NCBI GenBank assembly: GCA_036365145.1
Contig: JAEOAD010002856.1
Location: 405,997-469,996, forward strand
Source: Orientallactaga sibirica
Lineage: Eukaryota > Chordata > Mammalia > Rodentia > Dipodidae
DNA length: 64,000 bases
Direction of reading: 5' to 3'
Shown: piece by piece, positions 44,886 through 55,735 of the stretch
How positions within the stretch are numbered: the first letter of the stretch is position 1
Layout of the letters: every line of letters begins with the position of its first letter
Notes under the pieces: model-generated
Database searches by the model: none
What the model saw: only the letters and a program-made list of their open reading frames with translations
Told to the model about the DNA's origin: nothing
Made by a program: the position numbers and the translations under genes

Positions 44886-45157
44886 ATTACATGTAAAATA
44901 ATGCCCCAAAGCACATGGACATTTAGATGAATTACGGTAAGCTTAACTATGGGAATAAACACAATATATGCAAACAATTTTAAAGGTTAGTAGCAAGGTC
45001 ATAGTAAAAGTGTTTGGAAGTTGTGATTACAAGTAAGAGTTGTTTTAGGGAATTTGTTTCCATTTCCAAGTTCAGGCTATTTGCTCAAAGTAGTAGGTAG
45101 AAAAATTCAGAGGAAGTTAGAAAAGCAAGATTCCATAAATGTTGCATTTCCATGATC

Positions 45158-45350
45158 TTGCAGTGCCTAGCAATACCTTTGCAAGACCCTCAAAATAGAA
45201 GAGAAAGATGATGTCATCAAATTAGGAGAGAGACTAATGGAGAAAGGGAGGCGATAAGATGGAGACTGGAGTTCTAAAGTGGAATGGGGAGGAGGGGAAA
45301 TATCAGGTGGGTTTTTTTGGTATTTGAATAAGAATATATATATATCTTGG
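45158..45350 (+). mobile_element. L1 3' UTR fragment
   Basis: It is the reverse complement of the 3' end of the large L1 (about 4,530-4,720). 'cagtgcctagcaatacct', 'gcaagaccctcaaaatag' and 'gatggagactggagttct' match it closely. Severely 5'-truncated. Confidence 0.85.
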
Positions 45351-45589
45351 GCCAAGATCTTTCACAGGAAGCTTTGCCTTAAAATAACAGTATTGAAGAA
45401 TTTGTTATTTAAAAAAAAAATCTTGTTTTAGTTTATTGATCCAGGGTCTATTATAGCTCAGGATGACTTTGAACCAATATCATACTTTCAGCCTCCCAAA
45501 TGCTGAAATTACACCAGTGAAGTCAGCCCTGTGGCTTAGAAGTGTGGGTGTGGCTTCATTTTCCTATGGTTTCCTGCCATCTGCTGTCA

Positions 45590-45720
45590 TTCATGGCCCG
45601 TGGGGTGGGACTAGAAGAGCTGTCCAATGGAATGCAAACAGACTGAGCAGGGGGCGGGCTTTTGCTGTCCATGACCTTTGTGTCTGAGCAGACTTCCTGT
45701 CCACCACGTTGGAGCTGCGC
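45590..45720 (+). promoter_or_regulatory. Candidate promoter (CCAAT, octamer-like, GC box) of KRAB-ZNF-like exon
   Basis: A CCAAT box at 45,624-45,628, an octamer-like ATGCAAAC starting at 45,632 and a GC box GGGGCGGG at 45,651-45,658 lie upstream of the exon at 45,700-45,836. The motifs are seen directly; promoter activity is inferred. Confidence 0.5.
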
Positions 45721-45836
45721 TAGGATTATTTTTTGTCTGCAGTTTGGGTACTTTGGGTCCTAGACTCTGTGGTCTGTGCCATTGTGCTTCAGGGATAGTG
45801 GAAGGGAGACATGAAACATTCGGGAATTCCGAAATG
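45690..45836 (+). other. Candidate first exon of a KRAB zinc-finger gene family member
   Basis: KRAB-ZNF genes typically have a short, mostly untranslated first exon whose last three bases are the start ATG, followed directly by the intron donor GTGAG. Here the block 'tcctagactctgtggtctgt', then 'ttcagggatagtgg' and 'ttccgaaATG|gtgagtg' (ATG at 45,834-45,836) has that layout and wording. The exon's 5' edge is a guess. No KRAB box or C2H2 array is visible in the window, so this may be a remnant, or the gene may continue far downstream. The CpG-poor sequence suggests age. Confidence 0.55.
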
Positions 45837-46104
45837 GTGAGTGTGACATCTGGATCCAGGGTGGGGAATCTGTAAGAAGTTGATCACAGTGGCGCCATGG
45901 CTCCATATCATCTGCTCCAGTCTCTCCAGGCAAGAGCACTCCACTGGGGCCTTTGTACAATTCTGGCTCCAGGTGTGGGTCAGGGGCGAGTGTCCCGTCT
46001 CTCCATGCAGGCAGACTCTCTGCAGTGCTCTCTGGGCGACTCTGTCCTGGGGAATGTGCAGCCTTTGAGTCTGGGGAGGGAAGTTTAAACCCCAAAGGTT
46101 TTTA

Positions 46105-46366
46105 AAAATAAATTTATTTAGTTTTATTTGAGAGAGACCGACGGGGTTGGGGGGAGGAGGAAGAGGCAGAGAGAGAATGGGCGCCACAGGGCCTTTTCAG
46201 GCACTGTGAACTAACTCCAGATGTGTGTGCTCCCTTGTGCACATGTGCGACATTGTGCACTTTCGTCACTTTTGTGTCTGGCTAAACGTGGAACCTGGAG
46301 ATTTGAACAAGCATTCTTAAGCTTTGCAGGCAGGGTCCTTGCCTGCTAAGCCATGTCTCCAGCCAT
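46105..46366 (-). mobile_element. tRNA-headed SINE, type B
   Basis: 'gagagagaatgggcgccaca', 'tttcgtcacttttgtgtctg', and the head reverse 'taagccatgtctccagcc'. Flanked by 'taaaccc' on both sides. Confidence 0.88.
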
Positions 46367-46379
46367 TAAACCCTAAAGT

Positions 46380-47999
46380 TTTTACCACATGTGCCCATGT
46401 GTGCTTGTGACCCTCTAGCTTGTAGCCACCTTGGGAGCCCTGGTTCTTTGAGGTAAGAGATCAGCACTTCCCGACCTCTCACCTCCTGAACACGTGGATC
46501 TGGTTTCAAGGTTATTGCAACTGGTGTTAGTGTAACTGAACATCTACATCATCTTATATCTGTTCCTGAGTCATCAGGTTCCATCCTATGTCCCAGGTGC
46601 TCAGAACTCCATCCATTGTGACCTGAATTTTGTCTCTTTGTTCTGGTGATCTTAGGTGAACCCCACCTTCCTCTGTTCATCGGGAAGGTACGCATCCTGC
46701 TATGGGAAGGTGGTCATGCAGTCAGGGACATGGAAAACCATTGTTCAGCAGAGGTCTAGGAGGGCTTTGAATGGCAGCATGCAGTTAGAAATGAATACTG
46801 TTGATCTATATGGGAAGAACATGGGCCCAGAGTTCTGTCCATGGTTTGGGGCCAGGACTCTCTTTTTCTTTGGTCAGGGTTTCTCCATTGGTTTCTTGTT
46901 ACGGTGAAACAGGGAAGGGTGCCAATCCCTGAGTGTCAGAGATGACACCAAACAGGCATTGTTTGAGAAGTTTGTTTCATCAGGTACCCTGTCAGCAGCT
47001 GAACAGAGGAGACTTTCATCATCCTGTGTGATCATGGCCACCATTTTCCCAGGGCAGCCATTCTTTCCATTATTTCCTGAAACCAAACAAAAACCAACAC
47101 ATGTGGGCACAGCCAAGGGTCAAGGTTATAGATCACCTGGGAAGCAATTTGGTTTTGCTGTTTTTTCTGAGTTTGTGTCTTAGTTTGTTACCTCTGAACC
47201 TATAAATCTCTGTCTCTGAATCTCTGTGACTCTGGCTTTGACTGTCCATAAAATCTAGGCATTTGAATGTGAGCTCCATATTGTACTGTCACTGGCCCAT
47301 CTATCTAGTTTCCCTGTGTTTGTCATTGCATGTTCTTCCACCATAAAGCCTTTCCTTCTGGTACTGGGGTCACTGTAGGTCCAGGGGCTGGAATCAAGAG
47401 GCACAGAGGATTCTGTCTTGGATGGACTGTTAGTCCCAGAGTCTCTGAGGATGGATGAGGAACTGAAGGGTCTCTTGCAGGAGGTCTGTGTGTTACCTTG
47501 GTCTGAGGAAGTGTAGAGTGCTGATCTGTCCAGCTGGGCTAGTTAGGGTCTGAGGGGATGACTTGAGGACTTCAGGAGCAGTTGAGATTTGACACGATTT
47601 TACCCCTTCCTGTCTCCATCTGCCTGTGAACTGTATGTCCTCTTCAGAAACAATTAAGGTGAATGGGGAAAATTAGAGAGGACATCCTTGATTCAAATCT
47701 CCTCTCAAACCCAGACAATGCAGGTCTGTATTCCTGGTTGATGAGGAGACATACAGAAAAAATAGACAAAGTTAAAATAGCATCCTGTAATTCAAAAATT
47801 AGATAAAGCTGGGACATTGATTAGTGATCTTCTCTCCAAAAAAATAAGGTGTGCATTTCAGTCAAATGTTGGCTCTGGGTTTCATTCCCAATTACCTTTT
47901 AGACATGGTGAGTTTGAAGAACCAGTGCTCACTTTTAAGACTCAGTTTGTGCTGAACACTTGGATGCTGCCTGTCAGGGTATCAAGGCTGCAGCAATGC
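46380..47999 (+). repeat. Segmental-duplication block E, copy 2a
   Basis: A direct repeat of 48,050-49,495. The pair starts at 'ctggttctttgaggtaagag' (46,439 and 48,056) and ends at 'gtcagggtatcaaggctgc' (47,972 and 49,465). Both resemble 14,161-15,600. Non-coding. Confidence 0.85.
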
Positions 48000-48049
48000 A
48001 CCACATGCCATGTAACACTGTTCACTGGCTCCTCATTGCCCATGTCACC

Positions 48050-49970
48050 TGGTTCCTGGTTCTTTGAGGTAAGAGATCAGCACTTCCTGACCTCTCACCT
48101 CCTGAACAGCTGGATCTGGTTTCCTTGCTCTATTGGGTTATGTGTAACTGAACACCTCCATCATCTTATATCTGTTCCTGAGTCATCAGGTTCCATCCTT
48201 GTCCCAGGTGCTCTGAACTCCATCCATTGTGGTCTAAATTTTGTCTCTTTGTTCTGGTGATCTTAGGTGAACCCCACCTTCCCTGAACAATCAGGAAGGT
48301 GCCATCCTGGGGTGGGGAGGTAGTCATGCAGTCAGGGACATGTTTAGCATTTCTTGGTGGAAGGAGGCTCAGGAGGGCTTTGAATGGCAGCATGCTGTTA
48401 GAAATGAATACTGTTGATGTCCTCAGAAGGTGGGTTTCTAGGATTGTCCATGGTTAGTGGGCCAGGACAGCCATTCAGTCATCTGGTCAGGGTTTGTAGG
48501 AGATGACTTGTAGTGTGGGATTGTTTGAGAAGTTAGTTTCATCAGGTACCCTGTCAGCAGCTGAACAGAGGAGATTTTCATCATCCTGTTTGATCATGGC
48601 CACCATTTTCCCCAGGGCAGCCATTCTTTCCATTATTTCCTGAAACCTCTTACAACCACACATGGAGGCACAGCCAAGGGTCATGGTTATAGATCACCTG
48701 TGAAGCTTTGGTTTTGCTTCTGAGTTTATGTCTTAGTTTGTTACCTCTGAACCTATAATCTCTCTGTCTCTGAATCTCTGTGACTCTTTGACTGTCCGAA
48801 TCTAGGCATTTGAATGTGAGCTCCATTTTGTACTGTCACTGGCCCATCTGTCTAGTTTTCCTGTTTGTCATTGCATGTTCCATATAAAGCCTTTCCTTCT
48901 GGTACTGGGGTCAGTAGGTCATGGGCTGGAATCAAGATTCCCACTTCCTGTCTTGGTGACTGATCTGGCAATTTCCTTGTCACAGCCATTTATGCAAGTG
49001 TCTGTGTGTTACCTTGGTCTGAGAAGTGTAGAGTGCTGACTGTCCAGCTGGGCTAATTAACGGAGGATGCAGGACTTCAGGAGCAGTTCTGCGCACACGC
49101 TTTACCCCTTCCTGTCTCCATCTGCCTGTACCTGTATGTCCTCTTCAGTGCCCAATTAAGGTGAATGGGTAAGAGAGCCCCTCCCTTGATTCAAATCTCC
49201 TCTCAAACCCAGACAATGTAGGTCTGTATTCCTGGTTGATGAGGAGACATACATGGGAAAAAATAGACAAAGTTTGGAGCATCCTGTAATTCCAAAATTA
49301 GATAAAGCTGGGCAACTTAGTGATCTTCTCTCGAAAAAATAAGGTGTGCATTTCAGTCATTCACAGGCTCTGGGTTTCATTCCCAATCACCTTCTCTGCA
49401 TAGACCTTAGAAGAACCAGTGCTCACTTTTAAGACTCAGTTTGTGCTGAACACTTGGATGCTGCCTGTCAGGGTATCAAGGCTGCAGCAAGGCAAGTGTA
49501 TGGAATTGCCTGGGAGATAAGGTTTATTCAACATCCTTCAGCTGTGTCTGGTCCTTGCTCTGTAGGGTTATGGCAGTGTGGCCTCCACAGTGCCCTGTCC
49601 TGCCCTAGGATCTTGTCCTCTTCCTGAATGTACAACACTGAGGTCTGGCATAGAAATCCCCTCGGGATCTTAACCCACTCTTCCCTGGAACAATTAGTAG
49701 GTGCCACTGGGGTGAAAGGAAAGCAAGCGTCCACTCCCCACTTAGCATTTCTTGGTGGAAGGAGGCTCAGGGGTGGGTTGATTAAGGGAAATCCCAGCAG
49801 AGGAAACACGCTGTGTCCTCAGAAGGTCCTGTTTCTAGGATTGTCCAGGATAGTGGAGAGGGGAAGCTCTGGCCACGGCCATTCAGTCAGTCAGAGCAGG
49901 GGGAGAAAGGGCAGTAAAGAATGTCTAGTAAGGCATGTTGACACACCTCTCTCATTTCATTACTGAGGCA
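48050..49970 (+). repeat. Segmental-duplication block E, copy 2b (mosaic)
   Basis: Tandem partner of 46,380-47,999, continuing past it into sequence colinear with about 15,690-16,085 of block E copy 1. Between 48,350 and 48,480, patches match 49,741-49,870 rather than the expected copy 2a sequence. Confidence 0.8.
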
Positions 49971-50003
49971 GTGGGATTGCTTTTGTGAGTTTGAAGACAG
50001 TGT

Positions 50004-50155
50004 TTCTCCTGGAAACCTTTAAACATATCTCCAAATACCAGAACCATGATTCTGATTTTATTAGTCCACTGTAACTTGAAATTGGAAAGTTTTTAATGTT
50101 CTTTTATGAAAGTCTAATGTGCAGCCAGCAGTTCTGTGGTAGACAAAATTTAACA
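50004..50155 (+). repeat. 152-bp perfect repeat, copy 1
   Basis: Identical by eye over 152 bp to 51,367-51,518, and inserted where the block E paralogue (about 16,145) has different sequence. Confidence 0.9.
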
Positions 50156-51366
50156 GTGTTAGCTGTTACAGTGCACATACCAGCCTGACCTACATGGTCA
50201 CTGCTAGTCTTACACTTCCTGCCCTATAAAAGTTCTGGGAAGGGCAGGAGAGCACACTGTAATCTCAGGTCTTCACAGGCTGAGGCAGGAGGGTTGTTAG
50301 TTTGAGGTCAGCATGTGCTACACATAAGAAATCATGCAGTGAATGAGGAAATGAAAGGGGAAACAGACAAACAAGGAGGTGAATAAAATGGTAGTGTATG
50401 TAGGGAATTGAACCTTGTCTCCTTGGCTTTGCAGGCCAGCACCTTAACTGCTAAGCTATCTCTTTCTCTAATAAAAAGGAATACTGGTGGAAAGGGAGAG
50501 GTAATGGGTGGGGGGAGTGCTCACTCCTCTCCTCCTAGCTCTTGGGAGGATGATGCATGAGGATTGTGATTTCAAGGCCCGTTGGGGTTGTACTGTGAGA
50601 TGCCACTTCAGAACAATGAGGAGTGTGGCAGGTTTGTGAGACAGTGAGAGACTGATTCTCACATCCTAGGACTAGAACTCCCATCCAACATGGAAGCTTC
50701 ATTCCAAGATAAAAGACTGTGAGAAATGAAGAGCTGCAGAGACATTGAACAATCAGTGGTTGCCAAAGTGTCTATTTGCAGTGTGTATGAAAAGGGAAGG
50801 GTGACCAATAGGCAGTTGATAGATAATTTTGGGGACAGCGACACTATTATTACTTAATATTGAGATGCAGAGACCTGATATTTATTGGTCAAAAGATACC
50901 AAAGTATATGCAGTAAAGAGTGATTCCTGATATAAATTGTGGACTTAGTGATCAATTATGCATTTGTTCATTATGTCTCACCACCACCAAATATAGCATA
51001 CTGGCTCATGAGCAGTAATAATACAGTTAGTACATGAAAGGTACTAGGAAGAGGAAAGAATGAGTCATAAAGCATGAACATATGGGAAAATGTATACTAT
51101 ATGCTTAGTTTCTCTGTAAAGTAAGACAGAGTTGGAAAGTGACACTTTGTGTAGTTGCCAACATATCCTAGGACACTTGCCGGGCTATATTCAATCATGA
51201 ACAAAATAAGCAGATGTTGAGTTGAGCAAATGATAGTAATTAGGAATCATAGCTAAGAATGAAAGCTCACAATGCAGCAGGAACCTGTTTCCTATAAATT
51301 TAACTTTCCACTTGCATGTAGTAAATATATGAAAGCATTGGTTTTGGATCTTGTATTCATATTAAA
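50156..51366 (+). repeat. Segmental-duplication block E, distal part of copy 2
   Basis: Colinear with about 16,170-17,690, including 'cttacacttcctgcc' and 'gatgttgagttgagcaaat'. A decayed B1 lies near 50,255-50,340 and the head end of a minus-strand SINE at 50,400-50,465. Confidence 0.65.
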
Positions 51367-51518
51367 TTCTCCTGGAAACCTTTAAACATATCTCCAAATA
51401 CCAGAACCATGATTCTGATTTTATTAGTCCACTGTAACTTGAAATTGGAAAGTTTTTAATGTTCTTTTATGAAAGTCTAATGTGCAGCCAGCAGTTCTGT
51501 GGTAGACAAAATTTAACA
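51367..51518 (+). repeat. 152-bp perfect repeat, copy 2 (in native context)
   Basis: It sits where block E copy 1 has its diverged homologue (about 17,690-17,815), so this is the source location. Confidence 0.9.
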
Positions 51519-52317
51519 AGGACACCCAGAACCAGACGACACTCTAAAAGACAAGTTTCTATTATACAGCCTATACCAGAGAGACAGTGTGACCCTGAGT
51601 CTCCATGCTATCGATGCAGCTGCACCCTGCTTGTATGTTACCTGGTAAGTGCAGCCATAGACACAAACACCCCTGCAAAACAACTTTTCGTTCTGGATTT
51701 GTACTTGATCACTGATTTATTGCTATGAACAATTCTGTTTGTGCCTCCAGTCATGCAACCTTAGAATCTTGTAACTCACCATTATTGAAAAATTTCATGA
51801 TGATATCAGAATGCCTGCCATACTCTGTATAAAACTCCTGCAATATCAGAGCTCAGTACTCAGTCTTTGGAAGTTATTCTCCTCAGTCTATGTCTATATT
51901 AATCATTTTTCTGATTCTTCACTGTATCTCTTGTTCCATATCTATGTGACTCAGTTTTCAGTAACAGTTCAGCCATAAGTTTTAGAGCCTGGGGTGCTGA
52001 CCTCTGTGTGGCCTCCATATGCACTTTGTGGTTGGTCGTTTGCATTATTTTAATTACATTAGAAAATAGCTTTGCATGGTTAAATTCAAAGAATAAAGTC
52101 TAGACATACTTCCTTGAATTGCTAGATTGCTAAATATGAAAATGAACTCCTAGTGGACACTAAGTCTAAATTAATGCTCCTTGTTTTCATAGATTTTTCA
52201 AATAGTGTAACTGGATTTTGTTTATATTTGATCACAAATAATGTATAAGTACCAAAAGGGGCAGACATAATTTGTATCTATATGGATGTTATTATATGAG
52301 CTTTATTGGGGAGAGAA
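51519..52317. other. Non-coding stretch
   Basis: The open frame at 51,459-51,728 has no recognised similarity. Nothing else seen. Confidence 0.45.
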
Positions 52318-52457
52318 TTTCAAGGCAGGGTTTCACTCTAGCCCAGGGTGACCTGCAATTCACTATGTAGTCTCAGGGTGGCCTCAAACTCATGGCAATC
52401 CTCCAACTCTGCCTCCCAAGTGCTGAGATTAAAGAAGTGCACCACCACGCCCAGCAT
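52318..52457 (-). mobile_element. B1-type SINE
   Basis: 'caaggcagggtttcactcta', 'cctcccaagtgctgagatta' and 'ccaccacgcccagc'. Confidence 0.92.
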
Positions 52458-52572
52458 TATATAAGCTTTTAAGAATCTTTTGCAATTAGAAATAAATTAT
52501 GTGAAATTTATTTTTGAGATGATGTTTTTCTGCTCAATCTCATCTATTTCTTTCACTTTTAAAAATAAAAAG

Positions 52573-52711
52573 TAAGCTAGGCATGGTGGAACTCACCTTT
52601 AATCCCAGCACTTGGGAGGGAGGAGTAAGAGTTTGAGGCCACCCTGAGACTACATAGTGAGTTTCAGGTTAGCCTGGGTATGAGTGAGACCATACCTTAA
52701 AAAAACAAAAA
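52573..52711 (+). mobile_element. B1-type SINE
   Basis: 'gctaggcatggtggaactca', 'taatcccagcacttggga', 'tgagtgagaccatacctt', and an A tail. The next SINE follows within a few bases. Confidence 0.92.
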
Positions 52712-52713
52712 AT

Positions 52714-52985
52714 AGGGCCAGAGAAATGGCTTAGCGGTTAAGGTGCATGCCTCCTAAGCCTAAGAATGCCAGTTCCAATCTCCAGGTCCCACGTTTAGCC
52801 AGATACAAAGTGATGCAAGGGCGCAATGCTGCACTTGACCACAAGGGGCCACACACATCTGGATTTTGTTCGCAGCAGCTGAGATGCTGCTGGCGCCCCC
52901 ATCTCTATCTGTCTTCCTCTCCCTCTCTCTCTCTGTCTCTCTTTGTGTCTCTCTCCAAAAAATAAAAAATAAAATAAAAACCAAA
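52714..52985 (+). mobile_element. tRNA-headed SINE, type B
   Basis: 'gggccagagaaatggcttag', 'cacttgaccacaagggg', 'gatgctgctggcgcccc', a CT tract, and an A-rich tail. Confidence 0.93.
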
Positions 52986-53007
52986 AATAAAAATAAATTT
53001 TATAAAA

Positions 53008-53210
53008 AGGGCCTGAGAGATGGCTTAGGGGTTAAGGTACTTGCCTGCCAAGTCAAAGGACCCAGGTCCAGTTCCCCAGGACCCATGTAAACCAGATGTA
53101 CAAGGTGGCATTTACATCTGGTGTTCTTTTGCAGTGGCTGGAGGCCATGGCACCCCAAGTCTCTCTCTCTCTCTCTACTAAATAAATATGAAAAATTAAA
53201 GAAAAAGAAA
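53008..53210 (+). mobile_element. tRNA-headed SINE, type A
   Basis: 'gggcctgagagatggcttag', 'acccaggtccagttcccc', 'tgtacaaggtggcattta', then (CT)n and an A-rich tail. It directly follows a type B copy. Confidence 0.92.
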
Positions 53211-53339
53211 ATATTAAAACACAGAACTGACTATTCAGGGTATTGGTGTAACAGGAATGCTAGGTTGACATTATTGAGGGAAGAAAGGGATGCAGAGGGA
53301 CAATGCTATGGGAGAGAGGAATGAGAATGAAGTATAATA

Positions 53340-53880
53340 TCAAATTCATGTGTGACAATATAATTCTTTATTCAACTTGTTCAGGTCAGGAATTATGAGA
53401 CACACTGCTTGCTTATGTCTGTGAGGTCATTTCTTGGAATGATTAAGAGACAGAGGAAGAAGTTCCCTCAGAGTGGCCAGTGCTTCATGTGCCTGACTAT
53501 ATTAAAAGAAGCACCAAGAAAAGGCAGGGCCTTTGGCCTGGCTGCCTTTGCTCCTCACTGGTGCATGCACCTACCTTGTTGCAGCTATCCTTCATGGACA
53601 TCTGAGCCCAGCTTCATCAGCCTTCCAACAAACACTGAAAACCAGAAGTTCCCCAGGATTCCTTTAGGCATCCATGCCAGACTAGGACTGGCTAAGGCAT
53701 CCAGCCTCATGCTCTTTCTTAGCAGTAACAGAGTCCTCAGACTCCTCAGCCAGCCTAGAGACAGTCATGGTTGGATTGTCCAACTCAGCCTGTAATGCAG
53801 TATAACAAATCCCTCTGTCAATGCATATTCAGTGTATTGATTCTCTTCTACAGAGCTCTGACTAGTACTGGTTGTGGTAC
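53340..53880 (+). repeat. Possible retroelement LTR remnant
   Basis: The order of 'aaaaccagaagttccccagg', 'ggcatccagcctcatg' and 'ctacagagctctgactagta' resembles rodent LTR-type repeats ending '...gagaaccctgactaat'. The open frame of 128 codons across it has no known protein motif and is probably accidental. Confidence 0.35.
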
Positions 53881-54450
53881 CAGGAGTGGTTACAGAGAAA
53901 CAGAAATGTAATCATGAATTTTCCTAGTGGGCTCAGTGTATCTGGCTGTTCAGTTGTAATGCGACTAAAGTCTCCCTCTTGCCTCAGCTTGCTAACATGG
54001 GGATTCGTATACATTAACCACTAATCTGCAGACAAGTGCCTTTTGTCTCTCCATCTTTGCCACTGTCTCTAAGTCTTCCATGGTCTGGCATGGAAAGGAC
54101 TGTTGTATCCTGAGCTGAGAAGAAACATAACTAGCTGGGACTCCATACTTTTGATTGGTCAAGTTGGGATGGAGTATTCCAGGAGCAGCTGTGCACAGAG
54201 GCCTCATCCCTTCAAGCCCTCTTCTCTGTGATGCACTCCCCCAGTACTGTGTTTGTTTGAAATAGTGGATATGGTGTAGACCTGGATTCACATCTCACTT
54301 CCACACCAGTCTTGGTGGTACTGGCCTATCAACCCACCTTGTGATGAGGTTTAGGAAGGAGGAAGCATTGCAAGTTCTGGACCATCTGGGCTACACAGTG
54401 TGTTCAAGGGCAGCCTGCTAACTTAGGCTCCATCTCAAATGAAAGGTAAC
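53881..54450 (+). repeat. Segmental-duplication block E fragment, copy 3
   Basis: 'ccaggagcagctgtgcacag' near 54,179 and the following lines parallel 15,207-15,400 and 49,077-49,240. A decayed B1-like phrase lies at 54,310-54,440. Confidence 0.55.
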
Positions 54451-54914
54451 TGGATAGAGTTCAGTGGTAGTACCTATGATTGACATGAACACTTGTCTCC
54501 ATTCCCATTCAACTTCTCTGTGTGATCTCAGAGAAGCTAGGTACTCTCTTGAGACTCACTGTGTTCTTCTGGAGAATGGGATGAGGGTACTCCTGATGAT
54601 GGGCTATGCTGTAGGGACAGAGGAGGCAAGGATAACTAATTGTTCTGGAGGGGTGTGTACTGCTTTAGAGCCCACATCTGTCCCTTCTATAAACAAGGAG
54701 TCAAGGAGATATGTGGAGTGTGGCACTTGACTCAATGTATGGAAAGGCATGCTGACTTCAGAAATGCAGAGCTTAATCCTGCATTGGCTGCCACCATGGG
54801 GCAAGAAATACAGTGGCTTGTCTACTACAAGACCCCTGCACACTTTCTGCATTGCGCTAATGGAGGCTTCAATATGATGGGAGATATCAGTTGTCAAAGG
54901 TCCCTAGTCTCTGA
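54451..54914. other. Non-coding sequence between duplicated blocks
   Basis: Overlapping short open frames on both strands; no similarity recognised. Confidence 0.4.
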
Positions 54915-55370
54915 GGATGGATGAGAGACAAAATGACCCGTGTGAGGAGGATTTCTGGAGGGACACAGGCCTGGCAGGTGTAAGGGAAAGAAGACATGGT
55001 GTGTGGAAGGGTGTGAGCACCTTCTGGAGCTGCCCATTGACTGCAGGTTGGAGGTCAGGGACTCAGGAGGAAGTAAGCTACGGAAGGAAGTGAAGTCCAG
55101 TGGAGGTGAGGATGAGATGACTGGGAGAGAACCAGTGAGGTGCTGCAGAAAGAGGTCAGAGTCTGAGGCAGCAAGGGGAGACAGTTTGTAGCAGTCAGTA
55201 CTAAGTGAAGAGAATGGTTTTTGAAGCAGGAGGTTGAGTGAATGTGGTATGAAAAAAGAGATTTGGGGGATATCTGAGCATGGAAGCCAGGTCTGATGGA
55301 GGAGAGAAGTTAGAGATCTGGTAGGTGAAGGGCTAGCCATGAGAAAGACAGACAAAATAAATGAAAGAAA
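54915..55370 (+). repeat. Segmental-duplication block D, copy 2 (purine-rich)
   Basis: Parallels 13,370-13,745. The minus-strand open frame at 55,355-54,894 is a Ser/Pro/Leu composition artefact. Confidence 0.55.
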
Positions 55371-55735
55371 ACTAAAGGGTATATGGAAGAAGAAAGGGTT
55401 CCCTTCAGTTTGGATCTGACTAGTCTCTAATTGTCAAGAATTTCAGCACAATTAGCAATATTTGCTATGAAGTTTGTCAAGAGATTATCCCTTTGTGATA
55501 TTTCAAATATTATTAAAGTAGTGATGAACTGTGCATAGATTTTAAGTGTATATGACCTTTGAGTATTGCCTTACTCCTTTTCCAGGTGTAAACATAAAAA
55601 TTTCTGGCATTCCCTGTAACAAGCTTCTGTGGAAAGATTAGGCAGGACATCTTAGGGCCAGGAAGCCAAAAATGGTGTTTGTGGACTGTATTCCTTAGTA
55701 AGCGGAGAGAAGCTGTGACTCTTATATCTCAACCA
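55371..55735. other. AT-rich non-coding stretch
   Basis: Nothing recognised. Confidence 0.4.

Noticed and set aside
53409..53795. 128-codon plus-strand open frame
   Set aside because: No recognisable domain; it overlaps sequence resembling an old LTR.
54894..55355. 153-codon minus-strand open frame
   Set aside because: Low-complexity Ser/Pro/Leu reading of the GTGAGG-rich block. The same kind of frame arises in the other block D copies with different sequence, so coding is not conserved.
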